NCBI RefSeq assembly: GCF_021166585.1
Contig: NZ_JAJOZE010000002.1
Location: 1 to 64,000, forward strand
Origin: Metabacillus kandeliae
GTDB lineage: Bacteria; Bacillota; Bacilli; Bacillales; Bacillaceae
Reading direction: 5' to 3'
Length of the DNA stretch: 64,000 nucleotides
Shown here: positions 53,682-62,968 of the stretch, piece after piece
Layout of the letters: each line of letters starts with the position of its first letter
Numbering within the stretch: the first letter of the stretch is position 1
Notes under the pieces: generated by a model
Told to the model about the DNA's origin: nothing
The model's database searches: none
Seen by the model: only the letters and a program-made list of their open reading frames with translations
Made by a program: the position numbers and the translations under genes

Positions 53682-53745
53682 TTCTTTTGATCTGGGCGCA
53701 GCACTTCTTTACTGTGAGCCACTTATTGCGGCAGAGCAGCTGCCT

Positions 53746-53830
53746 GATATCGGAGGATTCCTTCGAGATGTCGGCGGATTTCCTATTATATCGAACACTC
53801 TCCCCTGGATATCGGCGGATCGCTTTTCTG
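53746..53830 (+). repeat. 20/21-bp array 6 (GATATCGGCGGAT units)
   Basis: Units begin GATATCGG (53746), GATGTCGG (53767), TATATCGA (53787) and GATATCGG (53808), spacings 21, 20, 21. It lies in the 296-base convergent gap 53579-53874 between two terminators. Confidence 0.75.
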
Positions 53831-53845
53831 CACTTAACCAAATGC

Positions 53846-53873
53846 AAAAGGAGCCCCGAAAGGCTCCTTTTTA
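53846..53873 (-). terminator. Terminator of the alkaline phosphatase gene
   Basis: AAAAGGAGCC-CCGAAA-GGCTCCTTTT, adjacent to the stop codon. Confidence 0.82.
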
Positions 53874-53874
53874 C

Positions 53875-55128
53875 TTATCTCTTCATTGTTTGCTTAAGTA
53901 CATCGAAAATATGAGTATTTTCATATGTGCCAGACAGCTTGTCAGCGCCAGGGCCCATTGCAGTGAGCGGTACATTGGAAGCGGTGTGGCCGGAAGTTGT
54001 CCAGTCAATAACAAATTGCCCTTGAGAATCTGCTATGTTAAACGGACCGTCTTCTTTGGAGATGCCGTCGCCGCTTTCATCCTTTGAATCTACACCTTCT
54101 ACTGTCAGGCCGCCGCATTCATGGTCAGCAACAGTAAGTACCAGTGTATCAGGGTGCTTCTTCGCATATTCTTTGGCGATTTGTACGGATTTATCAAGCT
54201 GTTCTCCTGCTTTCAGCATCAGCTTGCCGTTGTTTTCATGAGACATTTCATCAATTCCTTCTTCCTCTACCATCAGGAAGAAGCCTCGTTTGTTTTGAGA
54301 CAAAGTATCGATTGCTTTTGTTGTCATTTCAGGAAGGGTTACGACCGGATTGTAAAGGTCGCCTTCGCCTTCAGGTTTTTGTTCAAACATTTCTTCGTTG
54401 GCAAAAAGGCCAAGCAGCTTGTTATTCTTTGTCTTCATCAGGTCGCGTCGGTTTGTAACGTAAGAATAGCCTAATTTCTTTGCTTCATTCACAAGGTTGC
54501 CCTGTGTGCCTTTGCTTGCTTCAGAAGGGTCTTTTGCAGGTTTGTCCTCAAACTTCCCTGCATTTCCAGCGGGATACCAGAAGTCTTCACCGCCGCCTAA
54601 AAGAACGTCCACACGGCTGTTTTCAAGGTACTGCTTCGCAATATCGCTTTGCTTCGAACGGTCTGATACATGCGCACCGAATGCGGCAGGCGTCGCATCA
54701 GTGATTTGGCTTGTTGTGACAAGACCAGTTGATTTTCCGGCTTTATCAGCCATTTCCAAGATCGTTTTGACAGGCTTTTTTTCCGGGTCTACCCCGATTG
54801 CCCCATTATATGTTTTTACTCCTGAAGCCATAGCTGTTGCAGCGGCTGCAGAGTCTGTTACAACGGTTGTTGAGCTCGTGTGAACGTTTCCAGAGTAAGG
54901 CATTTTGTTCATTTCCAGATCTTCTTGAAGTCCCTTAGCCGCAAGACGGATCGCTTCGCGGTGAGCTGGACCCATTCCATCCCCGACGAATACGATGACA
55001 TTTTTTGCTTTCTTAGGCTGTGCTTGCTTGCTGTTTCCTTTGGCATCTGCACCGTGACTAAACCCAAGGCTTGAAATTAGAGCCAGAGACAATGCAGCTT
55101 TTACCATAGCATTTTTCTTCTTTCCCAT
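53875..55128 (-). CDS. Secreted alkaline phosphatase (PhoA/PhoB family)
   Basis: From the ATG at 55128 (GGAG eight bases upstream) the protein is 417 residues with a signal peptide (MGKKK plus hydrophobic core to about residue 30). Active-site features are VGDGMG (metal Asp50), TDSAAAAT with nucleophile Ser93, and EEEGIDEMSHENN and TVADHECGG for metal binding, plus GHTASNVPL near the C-terminus. It hydrolyses phosphomonoesters outside the cell. Bacillus PhoA and PhoB are about 460 residues, so this is slightly short. No clear PhoP box array is seen upstream. Confidence 0.92.
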   Translation of the reverse strand: MGKKKNAMVKAALSLALISSLGFSHGADAKGNSKQAQPKKAKNVIVFVGDGMGPAHREAIRLAAKGLQEDLEMNKMPYSGNVHTSSTTVVTDSAAAATAMASGVKTYNGAIGVDPEKKPVKTILEMADKAGKSTGLVTTSQITDATPAAFGAHVSDRSKQSDIAKQYLENSRVDVLLGGGEDFWYPAGNAGKFEDKPAKDPSEASKGTQGNLVNEAKKLGYSYVTNRRDLMKTKNNKLLGLFANEEMFEQKPEGEGDLYNPVVTLPEMTTKAIDTLSQNKRGFFLMVEEEGIDEMSHENNGKLMLKAGEQLDKSVQIAKEYAKKHPDTLVLTVADHECGGLTVEGVDSKDESGDGISKEDGPFNIADSQGQFVIDWTTSGHTASNVPLTAMGPGADKLSGTYENTHIFDVLKQTMKR

Positions 55129-55344
55129 TTCCTTCACTCCCTTAATTGTTTGTCTACTACAGGTTAGTGGAAAAGTATTAAGGCAGTTTAAAAAAGATGT
55201 AATATTAGGAAGTCTATCATGTGTCAGAATTGTAAATATAGTCCTATTATTCTATTTATTTCGATTTTGCAGCCTTAATCATTTGACCGGTAAAAAGGAA
55301 AACCAATACACTCTAAGAAAAGTATCTGGAAAGGAGAGCTAGCC

Positions 55345-56337
55345 ATGAACACATTTAAGGCTTTAGTGCTTGCAAAGCAAGGCGATGAGGTAACAAAAGA
55401 CGTCAAAGAACTAAGCGTGGATGACCTGCCTGAGGGGGATGTTCTTGTCAAAGTCAGCTATTCAGGGGTCAATTACAAGGATGGTCTCGCTGGCAAGGCA
55501 AACGGAAATATTGTCAAAAATTATCCTTTCGTCCCTGGTATTGATATGTCAGGAACTGTCGTATCGTCAAAGGATTCCCGCTTTAAAGAAGGGGATGAGA
55601 TTATTGCCACAAGCTATGAAATCGGGGTATCCCATTACGGCGGATACAGTGAGTATGCCAGACTTTCCGGCGACTGGATTGTTCCTCTTCCTGAAGGATT
55701 GTCATTAAAGGAAGCCATGATCTTCGGAACGGCCGGCTTTACTGCAGCCCTCTCAGTGCAGCGGCTTGAGGAAAACGGCCTCGCTCCTGAAAAAGGGAAA
55801 GTGCTTGTAACAGGCGCAACTGGCGGAGTTGGAAGCATTGCTGCAGCGATTCTCGCCAAAAGAGGATATGACGTGACAGCAAGCACAGGAAAGGAATCAG
55901 AGCACGGCTACTTGCGCGAGCTTGGCGCGAATGAAATTATTCCTAGAGAAGATGTGTATAACGGAGAATTAAAACCATTGGATAAACAGCTCTGGCAAGG
56001 AGCAGTCGACCCAGTCGGCGGCAAACCGCTTGCGTCCGTGCTGAGCAAAATCCAGCAGCACGGCTCAGTGGCAGTAAGCGGGCTTACAGCTGGCGGTGAC
56101 GTGCCAACCTCTGTTTTCCCGTTTATTTTAAGAGGAATCAACCTGCTTGGCATTGATTCCGTCTATTGTCCAATGGAAATCCGCGAAAAGCTGTGGAAAC
56201 GAATGGGAGATGACCTTAAGCCTGAAGCTCTTCAGCAGATGGTAGAAAAAGAAATCACACTGGAAGAGCTTCCTGACGCAATGGACCGGATTCTGGACAG
56301 CAAGGTGAGAGGCCGGATTTTGGTCAAATTTTCGTGA
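55345..56337 (+). CDS. yhfP: YhfP/AcuI-family NADPH oxidoreductase (zinc-free MDR)
   Basis: A 330-residue enzyme equal in length to B. subtilis YhfP. The N-terminal GroES-like domain holds VNYKDGLAG and YPFVPGIDMSGTV; the Rossmann domain has VLVTGATGGVGSIAAAI near 150-166 and ASTGKESEHGYLRELGANE. The zinc ligands of alcohol dehydrogenases are missing, as in quinone oxidoreductases and acrylyl-CoA reductases. NADPH dependence is predicted; substrate unknown. GGAGAG precedes the start. Confidence 0.92.
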   Translation: MNTFKALVLAKQGDEVTKDVKELSVDDLPEGDVLVKVSYSGVNYKDGLAGKANGNIVKNYPFVPGIDMSGTVVSSKDSRFKEGDEIIATSYEIGVSHYGGYSEYARLSGDWIVPLPEGLSLKEAMIFGTAGFTAALSVQRLEENGLAPEKGKVLVTGATGGVGSIAAAILAKRGYDVTASTGKESEHGYLRELGANEIIPREDVYNGELKPLDKQLWQGAVDPVGGKPLASVLSKIQQHGSVAVSGLTAGGDVPTSVFPFILRGINLLGIDSVYCPMEIREKLWKRMGDDLKPEALQQMVEKEITLEELPDAMDRILDSKVRGRILVKFS

Positions 56338-56378
56338 TTGCTGGTCTTCTGGCAGCTGACTCTTCCTTCTTGAAGGTA

Positions 56379-56410
56379 AAAAAGGAGCTTGTTCATCCAA
56401 GCTCCTTTTT
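56379..56410. terminator. Bidirectional terminator between yhfP and proA
   Basis: AAAAAGGAGCTTG-TTCATC-CAAGCTCCTTTTT, perfect 13-base stem. Confidence 0.93.
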
Positions 56411-56414
56411 CCTA

Positions 56415-57683
56415 TTACCGTATTTGCCCGCTGCCGAGCATCATATATTTAATGGTTGTCAGCGCCGGCAAGCCCATCGGCCCTCTTGCATGAAGCTTTT
56501 GGGTGGAAATGCCGATCTCAGCGCCAAATCCAAGCGCGCTGCCGTCTGTAAATCTCGTAGAGGCATTATGATAAAGTGCTGCAGCATCGACGAGCCTCAT
56601 AAAGGCTGCGGCTGTTTCTTTATTTTCAGTAATAATCGCTTCCGAATGCTTTGTGCCGTACTGGTCGATGTGCTCTACAGCTTCTTCGAGACTGCTGACG
56701 GTTTTAATGGCAATCGCCAGTGAAAGATATTCATTCTCCCAGTCTGATTCATTGGCAAGAGAGGCATTCGGTAGAATGTCCAGCACAGGTTCATCACCAT
56801 AGGCGCGAATTCCGTTTTCCTCAAGCGCTGCCTGCAGTTCCTGGTGATGCTTTTTCAGCCAGTCCTCGTGAACGATCAATGTTTCTGCGGCATTACAAAC
56901 AGCTGGACGGTCTGTCTTGGCATTGATCAGAATATCCAATGCCTTTTTCGGTTCTGCTTCCCTATCGAAGTAAATATGACAGTTCCCTACACCTGTTTCT
57001 AACACAGGCACTGTGGCGTTTTCCACAACTGCCTTGATTAATGCGCCGCCGCCCCTTGGAATCAGCACGTCAATGTGCTCTTTCATTGTAAACAGCTGCT
57101 TTGTTGCTTCTCTGTCTGTACTCGCAATAAATTGCACCGCTTCTTTTGGAATAAGTGTATCCTGAAGCGCTTCATGCATGACAGCTGATATAGCAGCATT
57201 AGAATGAATCGCAGAGGAGCCGCCCTTTAACACGATCGCATTGCCTGATTTAAGCGCAAGCCCTGCCGCATCCACTGTTACATTTGGACGAGCTTCGTAA
57301 ATCATGCCGATCACACCAAGCGGAACACGGACCGTTTTGACGTCAAGGCCGTTTGCAAGCGTCCATTCTGACAGAACATCGCCAGTTGGATCCTCAAGCT
57401 TTGCGACTTCTCTCAGTCCTTCTGCAAAGCTCTGAATTCTTTCCTCAGAAAGAGACAGCCTGTCCATAAACGCATCTTCAAACCCTTTTTCACGTCCATT
57501 TTCAAGGTCCTTTTTGTTTGCTTCTAAAATAAAGACCGTTTCTTTTTCCAATTGATCAGCCATGATATGAAGAGCCTGATTTTTTTCCTCTTCTGTCAGG
57601 CCGCTCAATGTTTTGGCCGCTTTCTTCGCTTTCTTTGCTTGTTCTTCAACAGTTGCATGCTGACGTTTCAATGCTAACGTCAC
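56415..57683 (-). CDS. proA: Gamma-glutamyl phosphate reductase
   Basis: A 422-residue aldehyde-dehydrogenase-family enzyme that reduces gamma-glutamyl phosphate to glutamate semialdehyde with NADPH, step 2 of proline synthesis. It has PLGVIGMIYEARPNVT, ALKSGNAIVLKGG, and the catalytic Cys in RPAVCNAAETL. The start is GTG with GGAGG upstream. It is last in proI-proB-proA, 14 bases after proB. Confidence 0.96.
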   Translation of the reverse strand: MTLALKRQHATVEEQAKKAKKAAKTLSGLTEEEKNQALHIMADQLEKETVFILEANKKDLENGREKGFEDAFMDRLSLSEERIQSFAEGLREVAKLEDPTGDVLSEWTLANGLDVKTVRVPLGVIGMIYEARPNVTVDAAGLALKSGNAIVLKGGSSAIHSNAAISAVMHEALQDTLIPKEAVQFIASTDREATKQLFTMKEHIDVLIPRGGGALIKAVVENATVPVLETGVGNCHIYFDREAEPKKALDILINAKTDRPAVCNAAETLIVHEDWLKKHHQELQAALEENGIRAYGDEPVLDILPNASLANESDWENEYLSLAIAIKTVSSLEEAVEHIDQYGTKHSEAIITENKETAAAFMRLVDAAALYHNASTRFTDGSALGFGAEIGISTQKLHARGPMGLPALTTIKYMMLGSGQIR

Positions 57684-57697
57684 CCAATCCCTCCTTT

Positions 57698-58828
57698 TTA
57701 TAGTCCAGCTGGCATAGCTAAATCAAGATGGCAAACAAGGTTTTCAATGCTTACTGCCTGCCCATTTTTCCCTTCATCATCTTCAATCTTCAGCAAATTT
57801 TTTAATTCCTCTGAAGAGTATTTGACTGCTCCAAGGGCGATTTCTTCCGCATCAGGTGAAAAGATTCTGACGACAGCGCCTTTTTTAAACTTGCCCTGTA
57901 CGGCTTGGATCTGGCTTGTCAAAAGACCGCTTTTTCGTTCCAAAATCGCAGCTTTCGCATCGCTGTCCACCATAATTTCACCTTCAGGCCCTGAATTAAA
58001 GGCAATCCATTGCTTTTTATGATCAAGATTGAAAGCATCCCGAGGACGTTCAAAATAGGTTCCAGCTGCCTTGTTTTCCACTGCATCTACAAGCAGATTT
58101 GAAACTCCAGCCCTTCCGAGGAATGCCGGTATGCCTGATGCCATGGCAATCTTAAAGGCATCAATTTTTGATTTCATTCCGCCTGTTCCGACAGAACTTC
58201 CAGTGTCGCCTGCTGCAGCTTCAATTTCCGGTGTAATCTCAGGCACCATTTCAAGAAGCTTTGCATCTTTATTTTTTCTAGGGTCATCATCATAAAGCCC
58301 TTCAATGTCTGACAGAATAATCAGCTGATCCGCATCAACAAGTCCCGCCACCTTGGCAGAAAGTGTATCATTATCGCCGAATTTCAGCCGGTCAACTGTA
58401 ATGGTGTCATTTTCATTCACGATTGGGACAATCCCTCTTTCAAGCAGAACGTTCGCCGTATTCCGCGCGTTTTCATAGCGTGATTCATCTCTGAAATCGC
58501 TTCTTGTAATCAAGATTTGCGAAGCCACATACCCGTGAGACAGAAACCGCTCAGAGTAAGCTTCCATTAAGAGGCCCTGTCCAATTGAGGCTGCTGCCTG
58601 CTTCTCAGGGAGCGTCTCGGGACGCTTAAGGCAGCCAAGCTTCCGGTAGCCTGCTGCAACGGCTCCAGAAGAGACGAGCAGGACTTCATAGCCCTCATCC
58701 TTCAGCTTGACGACTTCATCTGTAAACCGTTCGAGTTTTCTTCTGCTGATTTCGCCATGAAGGCTTGTCAGAGAGCTGCTTCCGATTTTAATCACTATGC
58801 GCTTCTTTCGATTGTTTGCTTCCGTCAC
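57698..58828 (-). CDS. proB: Glutamate 5-kinase
   Basis: A 376-residue protein with an amino-acid kinase domain (about 1-260: IVIKIGSSSLT, VSSGAVAAGY, NENDTI, FGDNDTLSAKVAG) and a C-terminal PUA domain (about 285-370). It phosphorylates glutamate in proline synthesis and in such enzymes is normally feedback-inhibited by proline. The start is GTG after AGGAGTG. It begins 34 bases after proI and precedes proA by 14 bases. Confidence 0.96.
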   Translation of the reverse strand: MTEANNRKKRIVIKIGSSSLTSLHGEISRRKLERFTDEVVKLKDEGYEVLLVSSGAVAAGYRKLGCLKRPETLPEKQAAASIGQGLLMEAYSERFLSHGYVASQILITRSDFRDESRYENARNTANVLLERGIVPIVNENDTITVDRLKFGDNDTLSAKVAGLVDADQLIILSDIEGLYDDDPRKNKDAKLLEMVPEITPEIEAAAGDTGSSVGTGGMKSKIDAFKIAMASGIPAFLGRAGVSNLLVDAVENKAAGTYFERPRDAFNLDHKKQWIAFNSGPEGEIMVDSDAKAAILERKSGLLTSQIQAVQGKFKKGAVVRIFSPDAEEIALGAVKYSSEELKNLLKIEDDEGKNGQAVSIENLVCHLDLAMPAGL

Positions 58829-58862
58829 TGTATCACTCCTGAACTTTATCGTAGTGGTATTT

Positions 58863-59699
58863 TTAGACCATCGCTTTTTTCAGTTGTTCGCTCAGTTCTC
58901 TGGACCGGTTTGCGGCGCTTTTCACTGCCTGTGAAATGGCTTCTCCTCCGCCATATTCATGCAGGGCTTCTAGGCCAGCCTGAGTTGTGCCATTCGGCGA
59001 AGTGACCTTCTTTCTGAGCTCTTCAGGCGAATCCTCCTGTGAGAGCATCATTTTAGCCGCCCCAAGAATCGTCTGCGCGCCCATTTTTCTCGCCGCTTCC
59101 GGATCCATGCCGTTTTCTTTCGCCGTTTTTTCAATATGTTCCATTAAATAATAGAAGTAAGCCGGACCGCTTCCGGCAATGCCTGTGAAAAGATCCATTT
59201 GATCTTCCTCCAGAACAAAAACCTCGCCGATGGACCGGAGCAGCTCCTTCGCATCCATCACTGTATCCATTCTGGTGTATTTTCCAGGCGCAATCGCTGT
59301 TGCCGACTCGCCGATCATACTGGAAGTGTTCGGCATGACCCGGATCACCTGATTCCCAGTTCCTAAGCGTTCTTCCATATAATCTGTTGTGATGCCGGCA
59401 AGAACGGAAAGCAATGCCTGATGAGGCTGCAGCTCGTCTTTAATGGAATCAAGCGCGGCCTCGGCATCCTTTGGCTTCATCGCCAAAATAAAAAGATCCG
59501 CCTCTTCACATGCCAGCTCCTCGCGGGTCAAACCGCGCACTCCATATTTTCCGTTCAATTCTTTCAACCGCTCTTTATTGCTTCTGTTGGAGACAATAAT
59601 TTGCTCTCTTGGTACGATGTCTGCTTCGACCATTCCGGAAATCATGGCCTCTGCCATTGATCCGGCTCCTAAAAAGACAACTGTTTTATTGGCTAGCAC
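58863..59699 (-). CDS. proI: Pyrroline-5-carboxylate reductase
   Basis: A 278-residue enzyme with Rossmann loop FLGAGSMAEAMISG, VLAGITTDYMEERLG, and the C-terminal signature AGSGPAYFYYLMEHIE and TSPNGTTQAGLEALHEYGGGE. It reduces pyrroline-5-carboxylate to proline. GTG start with GGGGGAG. It leads a proI-proB-proA operon, an arrangement unlike the separate B. subtilis proI and proBA loci. Confidence 0.95.
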   Translation of the reverse strand: MLANKTVVFLGAGSMAEAMISGMVEADIVPREQIIVSNRSNKERLKELNGKYGVRGLTREELACEEADLFILAMKPKDAEAALDSIKDELQPHQALLSVLAGITTDYMEERLGTGNQVIRVMPNTSSMIGESATAIAPGKYTRMDTVMDAKELLRSIGEVFVLEEDQMDLFTGIAGSGPAYFYYLMEHIEKTAKENGMDPEAARKMGAQTILGAAKMMLSQEDSPEELRKKVTSPNGTTQAGLEALHEYGGGEAISQAVKSAANRSRELSEQLKKAMV

Positions 59700-59750
59700 G
59701 ATATCTCCCCCTCATTTGTAATCCGTTCGCACATGAAAACAACGGTTCTT

Positions 59751-59778
59751 ATACTAACAAATCTGAGGATCATTTCAA
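59751..59778 (-). promoter_or_regulatory. Candidate promoter of the proIBA operon
   Basis: On the minus strand TTGAAA (59778-59773) and TAGTAT (59756-59751) are 16 bases apart, about 50 bases before the GTG. Confidence 0.45.
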
Positions 59779-59820
59779 GGGTTTTGAAGCAAGTGTGGAG
59801 GGATAGAGCCAGATAGTCTG

Positions 59821-59834
59821 TGAAATCGCTAACA
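59821..59834 (+). promoter_or_regulatory. Candidate cre (CcpA) site upstream of proIBA
   Basis: TGAAATCGCTAACA fits the cre consensus TGWAANCGNTNWCA at every position. It lies about 80 bases upstream of the candidate proIBA start point and downstream of the GTPase gene. Confidence 0.45.
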
Positions 59835-59924
59835 TTGGCAGAAAAACTAACAGGATTCCGTTTAAAGGGATTTAATCGGCTCTCAGAGCATTTAAACAGG
59901 ATTGACGATTTGTCATCATCAAAA

Positions 59925-59949
59925 AAACCAGCCAATGTTTGGCTGGTTT
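59925..59949 (-). terminator. Terminator of the GTPase gene
   Basis: AAACCAGCCAA-TGT-TTGGCTGGTTT, followed on the minus strand by T residues. Confidence 0.9.
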
Positions 59950-59955
59950 TCCGAT

Positions 59956-62688
59956 TTACCCGATAATCATCCATTCATATTGCCTTGTTCTCAATTCAAA
60001 CAGTTTCACTGCCTCATTGAACATGCCGATTCCATCTTTCATGCCTGACAGCTGATCCTGCTTGGATCTGATTTCCTCGTGAGTCAGTTCAACCTGCTCA
60101 TTCAGATTAAGAGACGGATGCTTGAAAAAGAGAACAATATCTCTTTCAAGTGCTTTTTCAAACATCTCGAACGGCGCCATGAACTTGCTGATAATTTCAT
60201 CTGTTGTTTCTTCATAAGGGTCGTTTTCAATAAACTGCGTGTACCTGTTGTAAAGCATCGTTTTGTTTTGGGAGATGGCGCCAAAAAGCTTTCCTGCCCC
60301 CTTCAAGAGCAGCTGTGCCGGCGTATGGCGAAGCAGAATGTTGATATGCCCGATTCGCGCCCCGCTTGTCAGCCGCTCTGTATCCCGCTTCCAGTCTTCA
60401 AGAATTTTAAAGTCGCACGGCAGCACAATCCGCTCTTCCTTATACATGGCATTAAAGCCTTCGCTCATTTCATTCAAAAACAGCTGGCTGTCCAGAAGTT
60501 CTCCTTCAGACGTTCCGATCCATTCCTGAAGAGCTGCATAATAAGAAGGCAGCAGCTGATTTTCAAGATACTCCTGGATCACCTGGTTCATTTCATCATT
60601 AAGCTGCAGATGGATCCTTGTAAAGTCGCTGTCCTCCCGGATCTTTTTGGAGCATCCTTGAAGAAGGGCAGGAATATCCGATGCCATTTTCTTTTCCATT
60701 TCCTTGCGCAGAACGCGGAAATGCTTTTGAATGCTCATCATCTTTTCGCCTTCAAGATCATCCAGCTGGTTGATTCCGGCCTTCAGCTTGCTCACCATTT
60801 CCTCATTCCAGGTGATGGAATGATTCAGGGCATGCTCGCGCTCTGTCCGTTTGGAAAGCAGATGCGTGATCGTTTTTTTGATGAAAAGAAGCAGTTTGTC
60901 TGACCTGTCTCCCTTCATCCGGCTATGAAGCAGGCTGCCTTTCAAAAAGTCTCCAAAATCCTCTGTCTGCTGGCTGTTTTTATATTTGGACGAAAAGGCA
61001 AACACGTTTGCTTCAGGGAAGAACGGCCTGATTCTTTCAATCGTTTGATCCAGCATTAAAGCGGCTTCTGCCTCATCATAAATTGTATCCATTTTATTCA
61101 GCAGAAAATGAACAGGCATATCAGGCTCCTGCTCCTTCAGCTTCAATAAAATCTCCAGCTCATGCTCGGTAAAAGGCGCATCTGCCGATAAGACAAACAG
61201 CAGGCTGTCCGCAAGGCAAAGAAAATCAGATACATCTTCCCGAACAGCCGATCTTAAGCTGTATCCAGGCGTATCCAAAATCGAAATGCCCGTGCTGTTT
61301 AAAAAGTCAGAAGGCAGCTTATACTCCACACATGTGCTGTCGGCATCCATCCCGTATTTCTCTGTCAGCAGCGCAGCCGGGTCTGACTCCAGCAGTCTTT
61401 CCATATTTTCATTATCCGCAATTTCATTGATCTCCATTTGTTCCGCATCTTTCACAAGAACAACGGAAGAGGTGCCTTCAGAAAGAATATTCTCCCCAAG
61501 AATGGAATTGATAAAAGAAGACTTTCCAGTTCCTGAAACCCCTGCCACCATCAAATGATGCACATTAAAGTTTAGCAGCTCCTGCGCCATCCAGTTGAGC
61601 TTGCCGCCTGCTTCAATATCATTTTTCCGCGCCCAGCCTTTCACATCTTCAAGAAGAACAAGCACCTCCTCGAGACTCCGCGGAAACTCGCGGTTACGGT
61701 ACACAAGGCTTTCCGCATCATGAACAACAGCTGCCTGCAGTGTGGAAGGAAACAGTTCGTTCCAGGCAAGCACAGCGGCTGAAGCATAAAGAATATGCGC
61801 CCTGTCTGCCACCTTCAGCCAATTTACCAATAAATCAGGAACAGTCTCTGAAATTTCGCGGATTTTATAATCGCCGGAAATCAGCTCGAAATACGTTTCC
61901 TTATATAGCCTTGAAAGCTCACGCCATTCATGAGAGGTATTCGCCTCAAGCGTTATAAAAAGGGTGTTAAAATTATTCAGCCACTGAATCCGCTCGCTGT
62001 TCAGGCTGTAGCTTTTCCAAAGAGCCAATGTAAAGGATTCAAAATAAGCCGCATCCATTCCGTAAAGTGTAACAAGCGCTTCATTAAAATAAGAAGGCTG
62101 AAACCGCGATGCATGTCCTTCTTCAATATAAAGCTTCAATATGTCATACCACTGGATGGACTCCGTCCGGATACATTCGCTTACAGCGAGTTCAACAGCA
62201 TTGCTCCAGTCACCATTCTCCTCAAAAAAGGCCTTTGCCACAAAAGCAATATTCTGATAATCCGCATCAAGCCGCACCGCTTTTTTAATCGCCTGTACGG
62301 CAAGATCCAGCTTTCCCTGTTCTATGTATAAAGAAAAAAGCTGCAGGGAAACTTCAATATTCAGCACTGTGCTCTCTGATTCAATTCCTTTATACAGATC
62401 AAGCGCTGTCGGCAGAAAGCCCATTTCCACATAGGCATCCGCCATATTCTTTTTCGCCCACATCTCCTGCTCGTTCGCAATGTTTTCCCACTTAAAAATC
62501 GCCGCTTCGTAATCTTTATAATGAAAATAAAGTTCACCCTGTGCAAATCGGATATGCGATACCTCTGCGGGATTTTCCTCTTGTGCCGCTGCAAGCAGAT
62601 CGCCGAGCAGCTGAACAGGATTCATTTCCGCCCTATCTACCGTAAATGTTTCAAAATAGGTTTTTTGACTCAATTGATTTTCTGTCAT
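59956..62688 (-). CDS. TPR-dynamin-like GTPase fusion protein
   Basis: Starting at the ATG at 62688 (GGAGGGTCTT upstream) the protein is 910 residues. The first about 330 residues are helical pairs with TPR-like spacing (AEVSHIRFAQGELYFHYKDYEAAIFKWENI, AVQAIKKAVRLDADYQNIAFVAKAFFE). A GTPase domain follows: P-loop GVSGTGKS at 383-390, G2 EGTSSVV, G3 DTPG at 472-475, G4 NKMD at 531-534. The last about 300 residues are long helices like the dynamin neck and trunk. It resembles bacterial dynamin-like proteins but I cannot assign an ortholog. It appears monocistronic. Confidence 0.85.
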   Translation of the reverse strand: MTENQLSQKTYFETFTVDRAEMNPVQLLGDLLAAAQEENPAEVSHIRFAQGELYFHYKDYEAAIFKWENIANEQEMWAKKNMADAYVEMGFLPTALDLYKGIESESTVLNIEVSLQLFSLYIEQGKLDLAVQAIKKAVRLDADYQNIAFVAKAFFEENGDWSNAVELAVSECIRTESIQWYDILKLYIEEGHASRFQPSYFNEALVTLYGMDAAYFESFTLALWKSYSLNSERIQWLNNFNTLFITLEANTSHEWRELSRLYKETYFELISGDYKIREISETVPDLLVNWLKVADRAHILYASAAVLAWNELFPSTLQAAVVHDAESLVYRNREFPRSLEEVLVLLEDVKGWARKNDIEAGGKLNWMAQELLNFNVHHLMVAGVSGTGKSSFINSILGENILSEGTSSVVLVKDAEQMEINEIADNENMERLLESDPAALLTEKYGMDADSTCVEYKLPSDFLNSTGISILDTPGYSLRSAVREDVSDFLCLADSLLFVLSADAPFTEHELEILLKLKEQEPDMPVHFLLNKMDTIYDEAEAALMLDQTIERIRPFFPEANVFAFSSKYKNSQQTEDFGDFLKGSLLHSRMKGDRSDKLLLFIKKTITHLLSKRTEREHALNHSITWNEEMVSKLKAGINQLDDLEGEKMMSIQKHFRVLRKEMEKKMASDIPALLQGCSKKIREDSDFTRIHLQLNDEMNQVIQEYLENQLLPSYYAALQEWIGTSEGELLDSQLFLNEMSEGFNAMYKEERIVLPCDFKILEDWKRDTERLTSGARIGHINILLRHTPAQLLLKGAGKLFGAISQNKTMLYNRYTQFIENDPYEETTDEIISKFMAPFEMFEKALERDIVLFFKHPSLNLNEQVELTHEEIRSKQDQLSGMKDGIGMFNEAVKLFELRTRQYEWMIIG

Positions 62689-62899
62689 AAGACCCTCCGC
62701 AATATATAATCTCTGTCTTTGTTTCCCTGTCCGGTGCTTCTTCACACATCTGTATCTATTCTTGTATTTTATCAGAGATTTTTAAGGAGATGTGTCAGAT
62801 GGATGTCAATTAAGCTACAGAATCAGCCGATTTTGTAATAATTTTATCTAAATTTGGAAGGTTTTTATGAGCATTGGCAGATTGTGCGGGGGAATGGAA

Positions 62900-62922
62900 A
62901 GCCCCAGCTGGAGGCTGGGGCT
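62900..62922. other. Strong stem-loop without U-tract
   Basis: AGCCCCAGC-TGGAG-GCTGGGGCT in the 402-base gap 62689-63090, between the GTPase start and array 7. Could be a terminator remnant or repeat. Confidence 0.5.
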
Positions 62923-62968
62923 AGAAATTTATAGATGGAAAACTGTTTGAAAGCGGGGATGCTGTGTG

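Noticed and set aside
55138-55260. PhoP boxes upstream of the alkaline phosphatase
   Set aside because: TTTACA, CTGACA and ATTACA-like words occur but not with the required 11-base spacing.
59700-59955. T-box riboswitch upstream of proI
   Set aside because: The T-box antiterminator consensus and an upstream terminator were looked for on the minus strand and not seen.
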